From Propionibacteriaceae bacterium (GTDB lineage Bacteria; Actinomycetota; Actinomycetes; Propionibacteriales; Propionibacteriaceae): a stretch of DNA of 6,738 nt. Positions 1-6,704 of the stretch are shown here, in pieces (position 1 is the stretch's first letter; each line of letters opens with the position of its first letter). The translations under genes were made by a program, and so were the position numbers. The notes beneath the pieces were generated by a model. That model searched no databases. It worked only from the letters and a program-made list of their open reading frames with translations, and was not told where the DNA came from. The DNA lies in the NCBI GenBank assembly GCA_030528545.1, contig JAUMYR010000090.1, positions 4,693-11,430 of the forward strand. Reading direction: 5' to 3'.

Positions 1-461
1 GGGTGGCGGCCCGCGCCCACGCCCGCGCGGCCTCCCTGGTCGCCGATACCTGGGCCGGACTGCCGCTACGGGCCGGCAGCGTCGATGCGGTGATGTCTGT
101 TTTCGCTCCTCGCAATCCAGAAGAGTTCTGGCGAGTGCTGTGCCCGGGCGGTCTGTTGCTGGCGGCCACACCGACGGCCGGCCACCTGCTGGAACTGCGG
201 CAAGACTTCGGGCTTCTTGGGATCGATCCCGGTAAGGCCACGGAGCTACGCCAGCGCCTGTCGTCATTTGAGCCGGTGGGGCGCCAGCAGATCGACTGGG
301 CCATGTCGCTCCCGCCCCAGGCCGTCACCGACGCCATCGCGATGGGGCCAAACGCCTTTCACCATGACGCCGCCTCACTCACCGCACGGGTGAGTGGCAT
401 CACTCGCGTCACCGGGTCAGTAGAGGTCTGGATCTTCCGGAAACCAGCCTCCTTGGCCTAG
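1..461 (+). CDS. rlmA: 23S rRNA (guanine-N1)-methyltransferase, RlmA/TlrB family, 3' part only
   Basis: This is the C-terminal part (about 152 residues) of a gene that begins before the window; the frame is open to base 1 and ends at TAG 459-461. The family uses S-adenosylmethionine to methylate N1 of a guanine in 23S rRNA helix 35 (G745 in E. coli RlmA(I), G748 in Gram-positive RlmA(II); TlrB gives tylosin resistance). Recognition rests on the late Rossmann part: LPL and the VDAV strand, then FAPRNPEEFWRVLCPGG (visible residues 34-50), then ATPTAGHLLELR (55-66). A conserved C-terminal block AMGPNAFH (113-120) matches the family pattern of MGPxAxH. The N-terminal zinc-binding part and the SAM glycine motif lie outside the window, so activity cannot be judged. 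G748 over G745 specificity is inferred from the Gram-positive host only. A less likely alternative is another class I methyltransferase of unknown target. Confidence 0.72.
   Translation, partial: VAARAHARAASLVADTWAGLPLRAGSVDAVMSVFAPRNPEEFWRVLCPGGLLLAATPTAGHLLELRQDFGLLGIDPGKATELRQRLSSFEPVGRQQIDWAMSLPPQAVTDAIAMGPNAFHHDAASLTARVSGITRVTGSVEVWIFRKPASLA
376..396 (+). repeat. Perfect 8-bp inverted repeat inside the end of the methyltransferase gene
   Basis: CACTCACC (376-383) and GGTGAGTG (389-396) are exact reverse complements around a 5-base loop (384-388). The structure lies in coding sequence, 63 bases before the stop codon, and no T-run follows. It may be a chance product of GC-rich coding sequence, an RNA hairpin affecting the 3' end of the message, or a protein site. 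Confidence 0.35.
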
Positions 462-498
462 GTCGGCACCGCTGCGTCCTGGGAAGCAGATGCCGATC
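461..498 (+). terminator. Candidate hairpin terminator after the methyltransferase gene
   Basis: GGTCGGCA (461-468) pairs with TGCCGATC (491-498), including one G-U pair, and an inner CTGC (472-475) pairs with GCAG (486-489) around a 10-base loop. A 3/1 internal loop separates the two stems. The outer stem begins at the last base of the TAG stop codon, the usual place for a terminator. No clear run of T follows (the next bases are GTGTAGTAGATT), which weakens the call but is common in high-GC actinobacteria. It would separate the methyltransferase from the channel gene. Confidence 0.4.
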
Positions 499-510
499 GT
501 GTAGTAGATT

Positions 511-530
511 CTCCCCGGCCAACCGGGAGG
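511..530 (+). promoter_or_regulatory. Ribosome binding site of the channel gene, held in a small hairpin
   Basis: GGGAGGA (525-531) is a good Shine-Dalgarno sequence 6 bases before ATG 538. CTCCC-GG (511-518, one bulged C) can pair with CCGGGAG (523-529) around a CCAA loop, giving a 7-bp, G+C-rich stem that would mask most of the ribosome binding site. The binding site itself is strong evidence for the start at 538; a regulatory role of the hairpin is inference. Confidence 0.55.
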
Positions 531-537
531 AACCACT

Positions 538-1359
538 ATGACAGCATCACTGCGCCGACGGATCGGGGATTGGGTTGATTCCGATCCCGTGCAGCGTTTC
601 GTGCTCGCGGTCATCATCGTCAACGCCGCCACGCTCGGTCTAGAGACCTCGCCGTGGGTCATGGCGTCCTATGGCAGTGTGCTGCACTGGTTAGATACGG
701 CCGCCCTGGTGATCTTCGTGGTTGAAATCGCCCTGAAGCTGTTCGCGCGAGGCTGGAGGTTCTTCACCGATCCCTGGAACCTCTTCGACTTCCTCGTCGT
801 CGCTATCGCGCTGGTACCCGGCGCGGGCCCCTTCTCGGTTCTGCGTTCACTGCGGGTGCTCCGCGTCCTGCGCCTGGTCAACCGGATGCCGCAGCTGCGT
901 TTCATCGTCGAGGCGATCCTCAAGGCCCTACCCGGCATCGCCGCGATCGCGGGTCTGATGTGCATCATCTTCTACGTTTCGGCGGTCATGGCGACGACAC
1001 TGTTCGGGCCGTCTTTCCCCGACTGGTTCGGCTCGATCGGGGCCTCCTTGTACACGCTGTTCCAGGTGATGACCCTGGAAAGCTGGTCCATGGGCATCGT
1101 GCGTCCGGTGATGGAAACCTACCCGTGGGCGTGGGTGTTCTTCGTGCTGTTCATCGTGCTATCGGCCTTCACCATGCTGAACCTATTCGTCGCGGTCATC
1201 GTCGATACTATGAGCAACCTGCACGACGAGAAACGGGCCTCCCAGATGCATGCCTCCGCGCTGCCCGGGCCGACGACCCACGATCAGCTGGCGGCGCTCC
1301 GCCAGGAAGTGGCCGAATTGTCCCAACTGATCCGCGGCCTCGACCCCACCAGAAGATAA
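538..1359 (+). CDS. Voltage-gated sodium channel, bacterial Nav (NaChBac/NavAb) type
   Basis: A 273-residue ion-transport protein expected to form a homotetrameric, voltage-opened cation pore in the plasma membrane. Helices are S1 (about 20-38), S2 (47-70, with E63), S3 (79-94, with D84), S4 (100-116), S5 (126-155), a pore helix (165-178) and S6 (192-226). S4 carries arginines at 103, 106, 109 and 112 at every third position, the gating charges, plus R116. The selectivity filter T179-L-E-S-W-S-M185 is the bacterial sodium-channel form and, as I recall it, identical to that of NavAb. S6 ends in MLNLFVAVIVDTM. A C-terminal heptad L251, L254, V258, L261, I265, L268 predicts the four-helix coiled coil typical of these channels. 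ATG 538 has a clear ribosome binding site and the length is normal (about 260-290). Sodium selectivity is inferred from the filter. Physiological role (pH or sodium homeostasis, motility, signalling) is unknown. It is probably its own transcription unit. Confidence 0.93.
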   Translation: MTASLRRRIGDWVDSDPVQRFVLAVIIVNAATLGLETSPWVMASYGSVLHWLDTAALVIFVVEIALKLFARGWRFFTDPWNLFDFLVVAIALVPGAGPFSVLRSLRVLRVLRLVNRMPQLRFIVEAILKALPGIAAIAGLMCIIFYVSAVMATTLFGPSFPDWFGSIGASLYTLFQVMTLESWSMGIVRPVMETYPWAWVFFVLFIVLSAFTMLNLFVAVIVDTMSNLHDEKRASQMHASALPGPTTHDQLAALRQEVAELSQLIRGLDPTRR

Positions 1360-1422
1360 CGATCCGCGTTCACCTCAGCGAAAAGGCTTCCAGGCTGCCC
1401 CTGACACTGTCACACTGCTGCA
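1360..1422 (+). promoter_or_regulatory. Likely promoter region of the sugar importer operon
   Basis: This 63-base gap is the only non-coding space before the three importer genes, so their promoter most likely lies here or in the end of the channel gene. No hexamer pair stands out. CACACT (1411-1416) shares three of six bases with TATAAT and would place the start of transcription near the A of ATG 1423, giving a leaderless message. TTCCAG (1388-1393) is a weak -35 at 17 bases. There is no Shine-Dalgarno sequence before 1423, which fits a leaderless start but does not prove it. Confidence 0.3.
1402..1412. promoter_or_regulatory. Palindrome TGACACTGTCA just before the importer operon, candidate operator
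   Basis: TGACA-C-TGTCA is a perfect 5+1+5 palindrome ending 10 bases before ATG 1423. Its second half lies in a tandem repeat (CACTG at 1405-1409 and again at 1412-1416), and another TGTCAC follows at 1430-1435, inside the gene. The site lies where a repressor would block a start-proximal promoter. It does not match a LacI-type or other sugar-regulator operator that I recognise, and no regulator gene is in the window. Confidence 0.35.
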
Positions 1423-2688
1423 ATGAACCTGTCACGTCGCACCATCTTCGGGGCTGGAACAGGCCTCGCAGCAGCAGCCACCCTCACCGCCTGCGGTGAG
1501 AACAAGGGGCCTCTCTCCCCCGGAAGTTCCGGCTCCAAGCCCGCGATCACCCAGTGGTACCACGAGTACGGTGAGCAGGGCGTCCAGGAGGCCGTGAAGA
1601 AGTACGCGGCCGACTACCCTGAGGCCGCGGTCACGGTGAAATGGAACCCGGGAGATTACGGCAAGCTGCTGAGCGCTGCCCTGCTCACCGAGGATGTGCC
1701 CGATGTTTTCGAGGGCGAGATGGGTGCCAGTCTCGACATGATCAGCGCTGGCCAGGTGGTTGACCTAACCGACATCATGCGGCCAGCCATGGCGGCCTTC
1801 AACCCGGCCGTGATGAAGAGATTCACCTTCAAAGACAAGGTGTATGCGATCCCCCAGACCATCGACATGCAGCTGCTCTACTACCGGCCCTCGGTGCTGA
1901 GCAAGGCCGGGGTCGAACCGCCGAAGACCTTCGATGAGTTCGTCCGGGCTGCCAAGGCGGTGCGGACAGCCGACATGGGCGGATTCTTCGCGGGCAACGA
2001 CGGCGGTGTCGGGGTGCTGGCGAACATGCTGGTCTGGGCTTCTGGGAACGACCAGCTGAACCCGGAGCGGACCGCCGCGGGCTTCGCCACCCAGTCGTTC
2101 TATGACGCGGTCGTGGCCTACCGGGCGTTCTTCCAGTCCGGCGACCTGTTGCAGAGCGCATCCGGCGACTGGTACAACTCCAGCCCGTTCGCCAACGGCG
2201 AGACCGCGATGCAATGGGGTGGGCTGTGGTCCCTGCCCGAGATCAAGCAGGCCCTCGGAGAGGACGTCGGGGTCCTGCCCTTCCCCGCGGTCGGAGCGAG
2301 CGGACGCCCGGCGGTCCCCTTCGGTGCTTTCGGCGCCTGCGTCGCGGCGAAGAGCAAGAATGTCGAGGCCGCTAAGGCTTTCGTGAAATGGCTGTGGATC
2401 GACTCAGAGGACCGGCAGGTTGATTTCTCCAACAGCTACGGCACTCATATTCCTGCCAAGACCGCGCTGGTATCCCGTGCCGACAAGCTGGCCTCGGGCC
2501 CCGGAGCGGACGCCGCGCGGTTCGTCGCGGAACACGGCTTCGCCTCCGACATCATGTGGACCGGCCCCCTCGGCGATGCGTTTAGCGCGGCATTCAGTAA
2601 CTGCATCAAACAAAACGCCGACCCCGCCACCGAGTTCGCCCCGGTCGCGGAGAAGGCGATCAGCGAGCTGAAGCGCGTCGGCGGCTGA
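1423..2688 (+). CDS. Sugar ABC transporter substrate-binding lipoprotein (family 1, CUT1 type)
   Basis: A 421-residue extracellular solute-binding protein that captures a sugar or oligosaccharide and delivers it to the permease pair encoded next. The N-terminus has a twin-arginine-type signal (S4-R-R-T-I-F9), a short hydrophobic stretch (10-21) and a lipobox L21-T-A-C24, so it should be lipidated at Cys24 and tethered to the outer face of the membrane. The mature part follows the family 1 pattern: ITQWYHEYG (42-50), the PDVFEGE strand (93-99), the DKVYAIP hinge motif (138-144) and YYRPSVLSKAGV (153-164). A NGETAMQWGG block (258-267) matches the usual G-x-x-A-M segment. An in-frame TGA at 1402 and no earlier ATG make 1423 the natural start, although it lacks a Shine-Dalgarno sequence. 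The stop overlaps the next start by one base. The substrate cannot be told from sequence alone; sugar is the family expectation. Confidence 0.92.
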   Translation: MNLSRRTIFGAGTGLAAAATLTACGENKGPLSPGSSGSKPAITQWYHEYGEQGVQEAVKKYAADYPEAAVTVKWNPGDYGKLLSAALLTEDVPDVFEGEMGASLDMISAGQVVDLTDIMRPAMAAFNPAVMKRFTFKDKVYAIPQTIDMQLLYYRPSVLSKAGVEPPKTFDEFVRAAKAVRTADMGGFFAGNDGGVGVLANMLVWASGNDQLNPERTAAGFATQSFYDAVVAYRAFFQSGDLLQSASGDWYNSSPFANGETAMQWGGLWSLPEIKQALGEDVGVLPFPAVGASGRPAVPFGAFGACVAAKSKNVEAAKAFVKWLWIDSEDRQVDFSNSYGTHIPAKTALVSRADKLASGPGADAARFVAEHGFASDIMWTGPLGDAFSAAFSNCIKQNADPATEFAPVAEKAISELKRVGG

Positions 2689-3629
2689 TGTCCGCCCCGT
2701 CCCGTTCCTGGTGGTCGCAGGTTCGCGGCTACCAGGGACGGAATCTCTGGTTCGCCGCTTTCGTCTCGCCTTTCGTCGTGGGGTTGGCGCTGTTCGTCTA
2801 CATTCCGATCCTCTGGAGCGCCTATCTCTCGCTGTTCGATGCCCGCAACACGGTGACCCCGACCCGCTTCGTCGGGTTCGCCAACTATTCCTACTTGCTC
2901 AGCGACCCCCTGTTCTTGTCCTCGCTCGGCACCTTCATCGGCTTTGCCGCGTTCATCGTGCCGCTGACCTTCGTGTGTTCGCTGGGACTGGCGCTGCTGC
3001 TCAATAACCTGCGCTGGGGTCAGGCGTTCTTCCGCTCGGTGTTTTTCATCCCGACCGCGGTCAGCTATGTGGTCGCGGCGATCGTGTGGCGCTTGGCATT
3101 CTTCAACGGGGCCCGGTTCGGCCTGGCCAATTCCCTGATCCGGGAGGCCGGTGGCGAGCCGGTGAACTGGCTGGGTGGGACGAACTCCTGGTACTGGGTA
3201 GTGCTAGTGAGCCTGAGGCTGTGGCTCCAGGTCGGGTTTTACATGATCTTGTTCATCGCGGGCCTCAACCGCATCCCACAGGACACTTACGAAGCCGCGG
3301 CCTTGGATGGTGCGACCGGCTGGCGGCTGCTGCGCTACGTCACGCTCCCCCAGCTGAGGGCGACCTCGGTCGCGGTCGTGATGCTGCTGCTGATCTCGGC
3401 TTTCCAGGCCTTCGACGAGTTCTGGAACACCCTCAGCTCGATCACCGGTTCCTATCCACCCTATGCGCGTCCCCCTCTGGTCCACCTCTACCTCATCAGC
3501 ATCGGCGGCTCTCAGCAGGACCTCGGCCTGGGTGGGGCGGGCACCATGATCCTGACGGCGCTGATCGTCGTCTTCGGCCTCGCCCAGAACTGGCTGGTCA
3601 ACCTGGGCCAGCGGAAGGAGGGACGATGA
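2688..3629 (+). CDS. Sugar ABC transporter permease 1 (MalF/UgpA type)
   Basis: A 313-residue inner-membrane subunit of the importer, pairing with the next gene product to form the translocation path. About six hydrophobic helices are visible (roughly 21-43, 78-106, 114-137, 165-193, 225-247, 280-304). The N-terminal helix with FVSPFVVGLALFVYIPILWS is typical of the MalF/UgpA side. The cytoplasmic EAA loop, which docks on the ATPase, is E202-A-A-A-L-D-G208 and ends with L220-P221. ATG 2688 shares its A with the TGA of the binding-protein gene, and no good Shine-Dalgarno sequence precedes it, so translation probably restarts after the upstream gene. Length is normal for the family (about 290-320). 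Confidence 0.93.
   Translation: MSAPSRSWWSQVRGYQGRNLWFAAFVSPFVVGLALFVYIPILWSAYLSLFDARNTVTPTRFVGFANYSYLLSDPLFLSSLGTFIGFAAFIVPLTFVCSLGLALLLNNLRWGQAFFRSVFFIPTAVSYVVAAIVWRLAFFNGARFGLANSLIREAGGEPVNWLGGTNSWYWVVLVSLRLWLQVGFYMILFIAGLNRIPQDTYEAAALDGATGWRLLRYVTLPQLRATSVAVVMLLLISAFQAFDEFWNTLSSITGSYPPYARPPLVHLYLISIGGSQQDLGLGGAGTMILTALIVVFGLAQNWLVNLGQRKEGR
3615..3621 (+). promoter_or_regulatory. Strong ribosome binding site of permease 2
   Basis: AAGGAGG matches the anti-Shine-Dalgarno core exactly and sits 4 bases before ATG 3626, inside the last codons of permease 1. It decides the start of permease 2 against the longer open frame that runs upstream. It is the best ribosome binding site in the operon. 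Confidence 0.85.
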
Positions 3630-4453
3630 TCCGCCCCGGACGCACCATGCTGGCGCTGCGCTACACGGCGCTCACCGTCCTCGCGGCCGGCTTTCTGCTG
3701 CCGTTCTACGTGATCGTCCGTAATGCCTTCAGCTCACAGCGCCACATCACCGCGGCGCGCTGGCACTGGCTGCCCGACCAGTTCGGCCTCACCAGCCTCG
3801 GCGCGCTGTTGTCGAACACCAACCTGAAGATCCTCCAGGCATTGGGCAACTCGGCGGTGGTGGCGCTGACCCAGACGGCCGGGACGGTGGTGGTGTCCCT
3901 ACTCGCCGGGTGGGCGCTCGCGGCCTATAGCAACCGGGCCGCGAAGCTGCTGCTCGGCGCGACCGTGTTCACGCTGATGGTTCCGGCGGCCGCGACGTTC
4001 ATCCCGATGTTCGTTATGACGGCCCAGCTCGGCTGGATCGACTCCTACCGGGGCCTGGTCATTCCGGGAATGTTCTCGGCTTTCGCCACCTATCTGTTCC
4101 GCCAGTCCTTCCTCGACTTTCCAGGCGAGCTCACCGACGCGGCGGCAATCGACGGCGCGAATCCCTGGACCGCGTTCTGGCGGGTTGTCGTCCCCAACTC
4201 GATGGGAATCATCGGGGCGGTCGGGGCTATCACCTTCATCGGCGCCTGGAACGCCTTCCTATGGCCGTTACTCATCAGCCGGGAATCGACGCGGACGGCG
4301 CAAGTCGCGCTCAGCCAGTTCATGACCAGTCAGGGCGTGCGCTACCCCGAGTTGTTCATGGGAGCATTGGTCACGATCGTCCCAGTCGTTGGGGTGTTCC
4401 TGTTCCTGCAGCGTTACCTCGTCCAAGGGCTCGTGACATCGGGCCTGAAGTGA
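3626..4453 (+). CDS. Sugar ABC transporter permease 2 (MalG/UgpE type)
   Basis: A 275-residue inner-membrane subunit, partner of permease 1. The first helix (about 11-32) ends in [13 protein letters not shown], the usual MalG/UgpE opening, followed by a periplasmic-type loop and five more helices (about 71-100, 107-132, 142-159, 191-217, 241-264). The ATPase-docking loop reads D171-A-A-A-I-D-G177 and ends at V189-P190, so the first residue of the EAA motif is Asp rather than Glu. F204[10 protein letters not shown]214 and the ending QGLVTSGLK (267-275) are typical of the family. ATG 3626 overlaps the permease 1 stop as ATGA and is preceded by a perfect Shine-Dalgarno sequence. The frame is open far upstream (to 3086), but that part lies inside permease 1 and has no family similarity. 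No ATPase gene follows, so a shared MsiK-like ATPase is expected elsewhere. Confidence 0.93.
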   Translation: MIRPGRTMLALRYTALTVLAAGFLLPFYVIVRNAFSSQRHITAARWHWLPDQFGLTSLGALLSNTNLKILQALGNSAVVALTQTAGTVVVSLLAGWALAAYSNRAAKLLLGATVFTLMVPAAATFIPMFVMTAQLGWIDSYRGLVIPGMFSAFATYLFRQSFLDFPGELTDAAAIDGANPWTAFWRVVVPNSMGIIGAVGAITFIGAWNAFLWPLLISRESTRTAQVALSQFMTSQGVRYPELFMGALVTIVPVVGVFLFLQRYLVQGLVTSGLK

Positions 4454-4457
4454 GGAG
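4452..4457 (+). promoter_or_regulatory. Ribosome binding site of the DUF2200 gene, overlapping the permease 2 stop
   Basis: GAGGAG starts in the TGA stop codon of permease 2 (4451-4453) and lies 4 bases before ATG 4462. This placement links translation of the two genes and fixes the DUF2200 start at 4462 rather than at any codon inside permease 2. Confidence 0.8.
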
Positions 4458-4461
4458 CACC

Positions 4462-4815
4462 ATGGCTAGCCACCGCATCTTTACCACTAGCTTCGCCAGC
4501 ATCTACCCGTTATACGTCGCCAAGGCCGAACGCAAGGGCCGCACCAAGGCGGAGGTGGATCACGTGATCCGCTGGCTGACCGGATACGACCAGGATGGCC
4601 TCGAAGCCGCTATCGCCGACGGTGTCGATCTGGCGGCATTCTTCGCTCAGGCACCCGGCTTCAACCCGAATGCCGGGCTCATCACCGGAAGCATCTGCGG
4701 GCATCGGGTCGAGGAGATCGAGGACCCGCTGATGCGCAAGATCCGCTACCTGGACAAGCTCATCGACGAGTTGGCCCGCGGGAAAAAGATGGCCTCCATC
4801 CTCCGGGGCAGCTAG
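4462..4815 (+). CDS. DUF2200 family protein, function unknown
   Basis: A 117-residue soluble protein with no signal peptide or membrane helix. It matches the DUF2200 family over its whole length: the opening [13 protein letters not shown] (4-16), then [13 protein letters not shown] (21-33), IRWLTGY (36-42), a central NP at 68-69, the [12 protein letters not shown] block (78-89) and the basic-acidic helix [17 protein letters not shown] (94-110). The family is widespread in bacteria, highly conserved and has no established biochemical role that I know of; I assign none. The gene starts 8 bases after the permease 2 stop with its ribosome binding site overlapping that stop, so it is probably the fourth gene of the importer operon. 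Whether this reflects a shared role or simple co-transcription is open. Base use matches its neighbours, so there is no sign of recent transfer. Confidence 0.9.
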   Translation: MASHRIFTTSFASIYPLYVAKAERKGRTKAEVDHVIRWLTGYDQDGLEAAIADGVDLAAFFAQAPGFNPNAGLITGSICGHRVEEIEDPLMRKIRYLDKLIDELARGKKMASILRGS

Positions 4816-4830
4816 CTCCCCTAGCGGCGT

Positions 4831-4863
4831 CCCGGCCAGCCGGGGGCGATACCCCGTGCCGGG
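4831..4863. terminator. GC-rich inverted repeats between convergent genes, candidate two-way terminator
   Basis: The 48-base gap between the DUF2200 and lepA stop codons holds three overlapping pairings. CCCGG (4831-4835) can pair with CCGGG (4840-4844). GGGG (4843-4846) can pair with CCCC (4852-4855) around CGATA. CCCGGC (4831-4836) can also pair with GCCGGG (4858-4863), enclosing the second hairpin. No T-run follows on either strand, so this would be a non-classical terminator. The position between two converging genes is the main argument. Confidence 0.45.
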
Positions 4864-6693
4864 CTACTTCTTCGAAGCCTCCCCCGTAGACAGCGCAGCG
4901 ACGAAGGCCTCTTGGGGCACCTCGACCCGGCCCACCATCTTCATCCGCTTCTTGCCTTCCTTCTGTTTCTCCAGCAGCTTGCGTTTGCGGGAAATATCGC
5001 CGCCATAGCACTTGGCCAAGACGTCCTTGCGCATCGCGCGAATCGTCTCGCGCGCGATGACCCGACTACCGATCGCCGCCTGGATCGGCACCTCGAACTG
5101 CTGGCGGGGGATCAATTCCTTGAGCTTTCCGGCCATCTGGATGCCGTAGCTGTAAGCCTTATCCTTGTGGACGATGGCGCTGAAGGCATCCACCGGGTCG
5201 CCGTGCAGCAGGATATCCACCTTCACCAGTTCCGAGACCTGCTCACCCGAGGCCTCGTAGTCGAGCGAGGCGTAACCCTTCGTCCGCGACTTCAGGGCGT
5301 CGAAGAAGTCGAACACGATCTCGGCCAGCGGCAGCGTATAGCGGATCTCGACGCGATCCTCGCTGAGATAGTCCATGCCGGTCTGGACGCCGCGGCGCTG
5401 CTGGCACAGTTCCAGAATGGTGCCGATGAACTCCGACGGAGTGAGCACGGTGGCCCGCACGACCGGCTCGTGAACCTCGGCGATCTTGCCGGTAGGGTAC
5501 TCCGACGGGTTGGTCACGATGTGCTCGCTCCCGTCCTCCATGACGACCCGGTAGACCACGTTCGGGGCGGTCGAGATCAGGTCGAGGTTGAACTCGCGCT
5601 CCAGGCGTTCGCGCACGATCTCCATGTGCAGCAGCCCGAGGAAGCCCACCCGGAAACCGAAACCGAGTGCGCCGGAAGTTTCCGGCTCATAGGTGAGGGC
5701 GGCGTCGTTGAGTTGCAACTTCTCCAGGGCTTCTCGCAGCTCCGAGAAATCGTCCCCATCGATCGGGTAAAGCCCGGCATAAACCATAGGGTTGGGGTGA
5801 CGGTAGCCGCCAAGATCGCTCGACGCGGGCCGGTTGACGCTGGTGATGGTATCGCCCACGCGGGATTGGCGGACGTCCTTCACCCCCGTGATGAGGTATC
5901 CGACCTCGCCGACCCCGAGGGCACTCGACTTGACCGGTTCGGGCGAGATGACGCCGACCTCCAGCAACTCGTGGGTCGCCTTGGTGCTCATCATCAGGAC
6001 GCGCTCGCGGTGATTCAGCTGCCCATCGACGACGCGCACGTAGGTGACGACCCCGCGGTACGTGTCGTAGACCGAATCGAAGATCAAAGCGCGGGCTGGC
6101 GCGTCCGGGTCACCCACCGGCGCCGGAACCTGCTCGACGATGGCGTCCAGCAGTTCCCGGACCCCCGCTCCGGTCTTGGCCGAGACCTGAAGCACGTCGG
6201 AGGGGTCACAGCCGATGATATGGGCCAGTTCGGCGGCGTATTTGTCCGGCTGAGCACTCGGCAGGTCGATCTTGTTGAGCACCGGAATGATGTGCAGGTC
6301 GGCCTCGAGGGCTAGGTACAGATTGGCCAGCGTCTGCGCTTCGATGCCCTGGGCCGCGTCCACGAGCAGCACGGCGCCCTCGCACGCGGCCAGGGAGCGC
6401 GACACCTCATAGGTGAAGTCGACGTGACCAGGGGTGTCGATCATATTGAGGATGTGGGTGGTCTCGCCGACGGTCCAGGGCATCCGCACCGCCTGGCTTT
6501 TGATCGTGATGCCCCTCTCCCGCTCGATATCCATGCGGTCGAGGTATTGGGCTCTCATCTGCCGCGCGTCCACCACCTCGGTGAGTTGCAGCATGCGGTC
6601 GGCAAGCGTCGACTTGCCGTGATCGATATGCGCGATGATGCAGAAGTTCCGGATGATCGCCGGATCAGTCTTCCCCGGGGTGGGAGCAGGCAT
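4864..6693 (-). CDS. lepA: Elongation factor 4 (LepA), ribosome-associated GTPase
   Basis: A complete 609-residue translational GTPase that binds the ribosome near the elongation factor G site; back-translocation and roles in 30S biogenesis or initiation have been proposed. The GTPase domain has all motifs: G1 A21-H-I-D-H-G-K-S-T29, G2 around R60-G-I-T-I64, G3 D86-T-P-G-H90 with the catalytic histidine, G4 N140-K-I-D143, and G5 S171-A-K. The EF-G-like beta-barrel and domain III follow (about 200-380), then the domain V-like part (about 405-490). The LepA-only C-terminal domain is recognisable by [20 protein letters not shown] (562-581) and the basic stretch after it. EF-G domain IV is absent, as expected. 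Length is close to the E. coli protein (599). ATG at 6691-6693 has an AAAGGA site upstream and precedes the family start by only a short tail. It runs against the importer operon. In many actinobacteria rpsT lies just upstream of lepA, which would be outside the window. Confidence 0.98.
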   Translation of the reverse strand: MPAPTPGKTDPAIIRNFCIIAHIDHGKSTLADRMLQLTEVVDARQMRAQYLDRMDIERERGITIKSQAVRMPWTVGETTHILNMIDTPGHVDFTYEVSRSLAACEGAVLLVDAAQGIEAQTLANLYLALEADLHIIPVLNKIDLPSAQPDKYAAELAHIIGCDPSDVLQVSAKTGAGVRELLDAIVEQVPAPVGDPDAPARALIFDSVYDTYRGVVTYVRVVDGQLNHRERVLMMSTKATHELLEVGVISPEPVKSSALGVGEVGYLITGVKDVRQSRVGDTITSVNRPASSDLGGYRHPNPMVYAGLYPIDGDDFSELREALEKLQLNDAALTYEPETSGALGFGFRVGFLGLLHMEIVRERLEREFNLDLISTAPNVVYRVVMEDGSEHIVTNPSEYPTGKIAEVHEPVVRATVLTPSEFIGTILELCQQRRGVQTGMDYLSEDRVEIRYTLPLAEIVFDFFDALKSRTKGYASLDYEASGEQVSELVKVDILLHGDPVDAFSAIVHKDKAYSYGIQMAGKLKELIPRQQFEVPIQAAIGSRVIARETIRAMRKDVLAKCYGGDISRKRKLLEKQKEGKKRMKMVGRVEVPQEAFVAALSTGEASKK

Positions 6694-6698
6694 GGGCG

Positions 6699-6704
6699 TC
6701 CTTT
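6699..6704 (-). promoter_or_regulatory. Ribosome binding site of lepA
   Basis: On the minus strand AAAGGA lies 5 bases before the lepA ATG (6693-6691). It supports this start codon. The remaining upstream bases (6705-6738) carry a short direct repeat, CGGTCG at 6706-6711 and 6715-6720, and no promoter that I can call with confidence. Confidence 0.7.

Noticed and set aside
960..1499. Plus-strand frame of 179 codons overlapping the channel and the importer start
   Set aside because: Out of frame with two clear genes and of biased composition; the reading-frame shadow of the channel gene.
1765..2214. Minus-strand frame of 149 codons in the binding-protein gene
   Set aside because: Antisense to a well-supported gene, with no ribosome binding site of note and no recognisable family.
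3086..3625. Long upstream extension of the permease 2 frame
   Set aside because: It overlaps permease 1 in another frame and translates to low-complexity Gly/Arg/Pro-rich sequence. The AAGGAGG site and the family start both favour ATG 3626.
4261..4461. Upstream extension of the DUF2200 frame
   Set aside because: It lies inside permease 2, has no resemblance to DUF2200, and the ribosome binding site at 4452-4457 points to ATG 4462.
4912..6315. Plus-strand open frame of 467 codons opposite lepA
   Set aside because: It lies wholly antisense to lepA, and its product is rich in His, Asp and Arg in the pattern produced by reading GC-rich genes backwards. lepA has every family motif, so this frame is a shadow.
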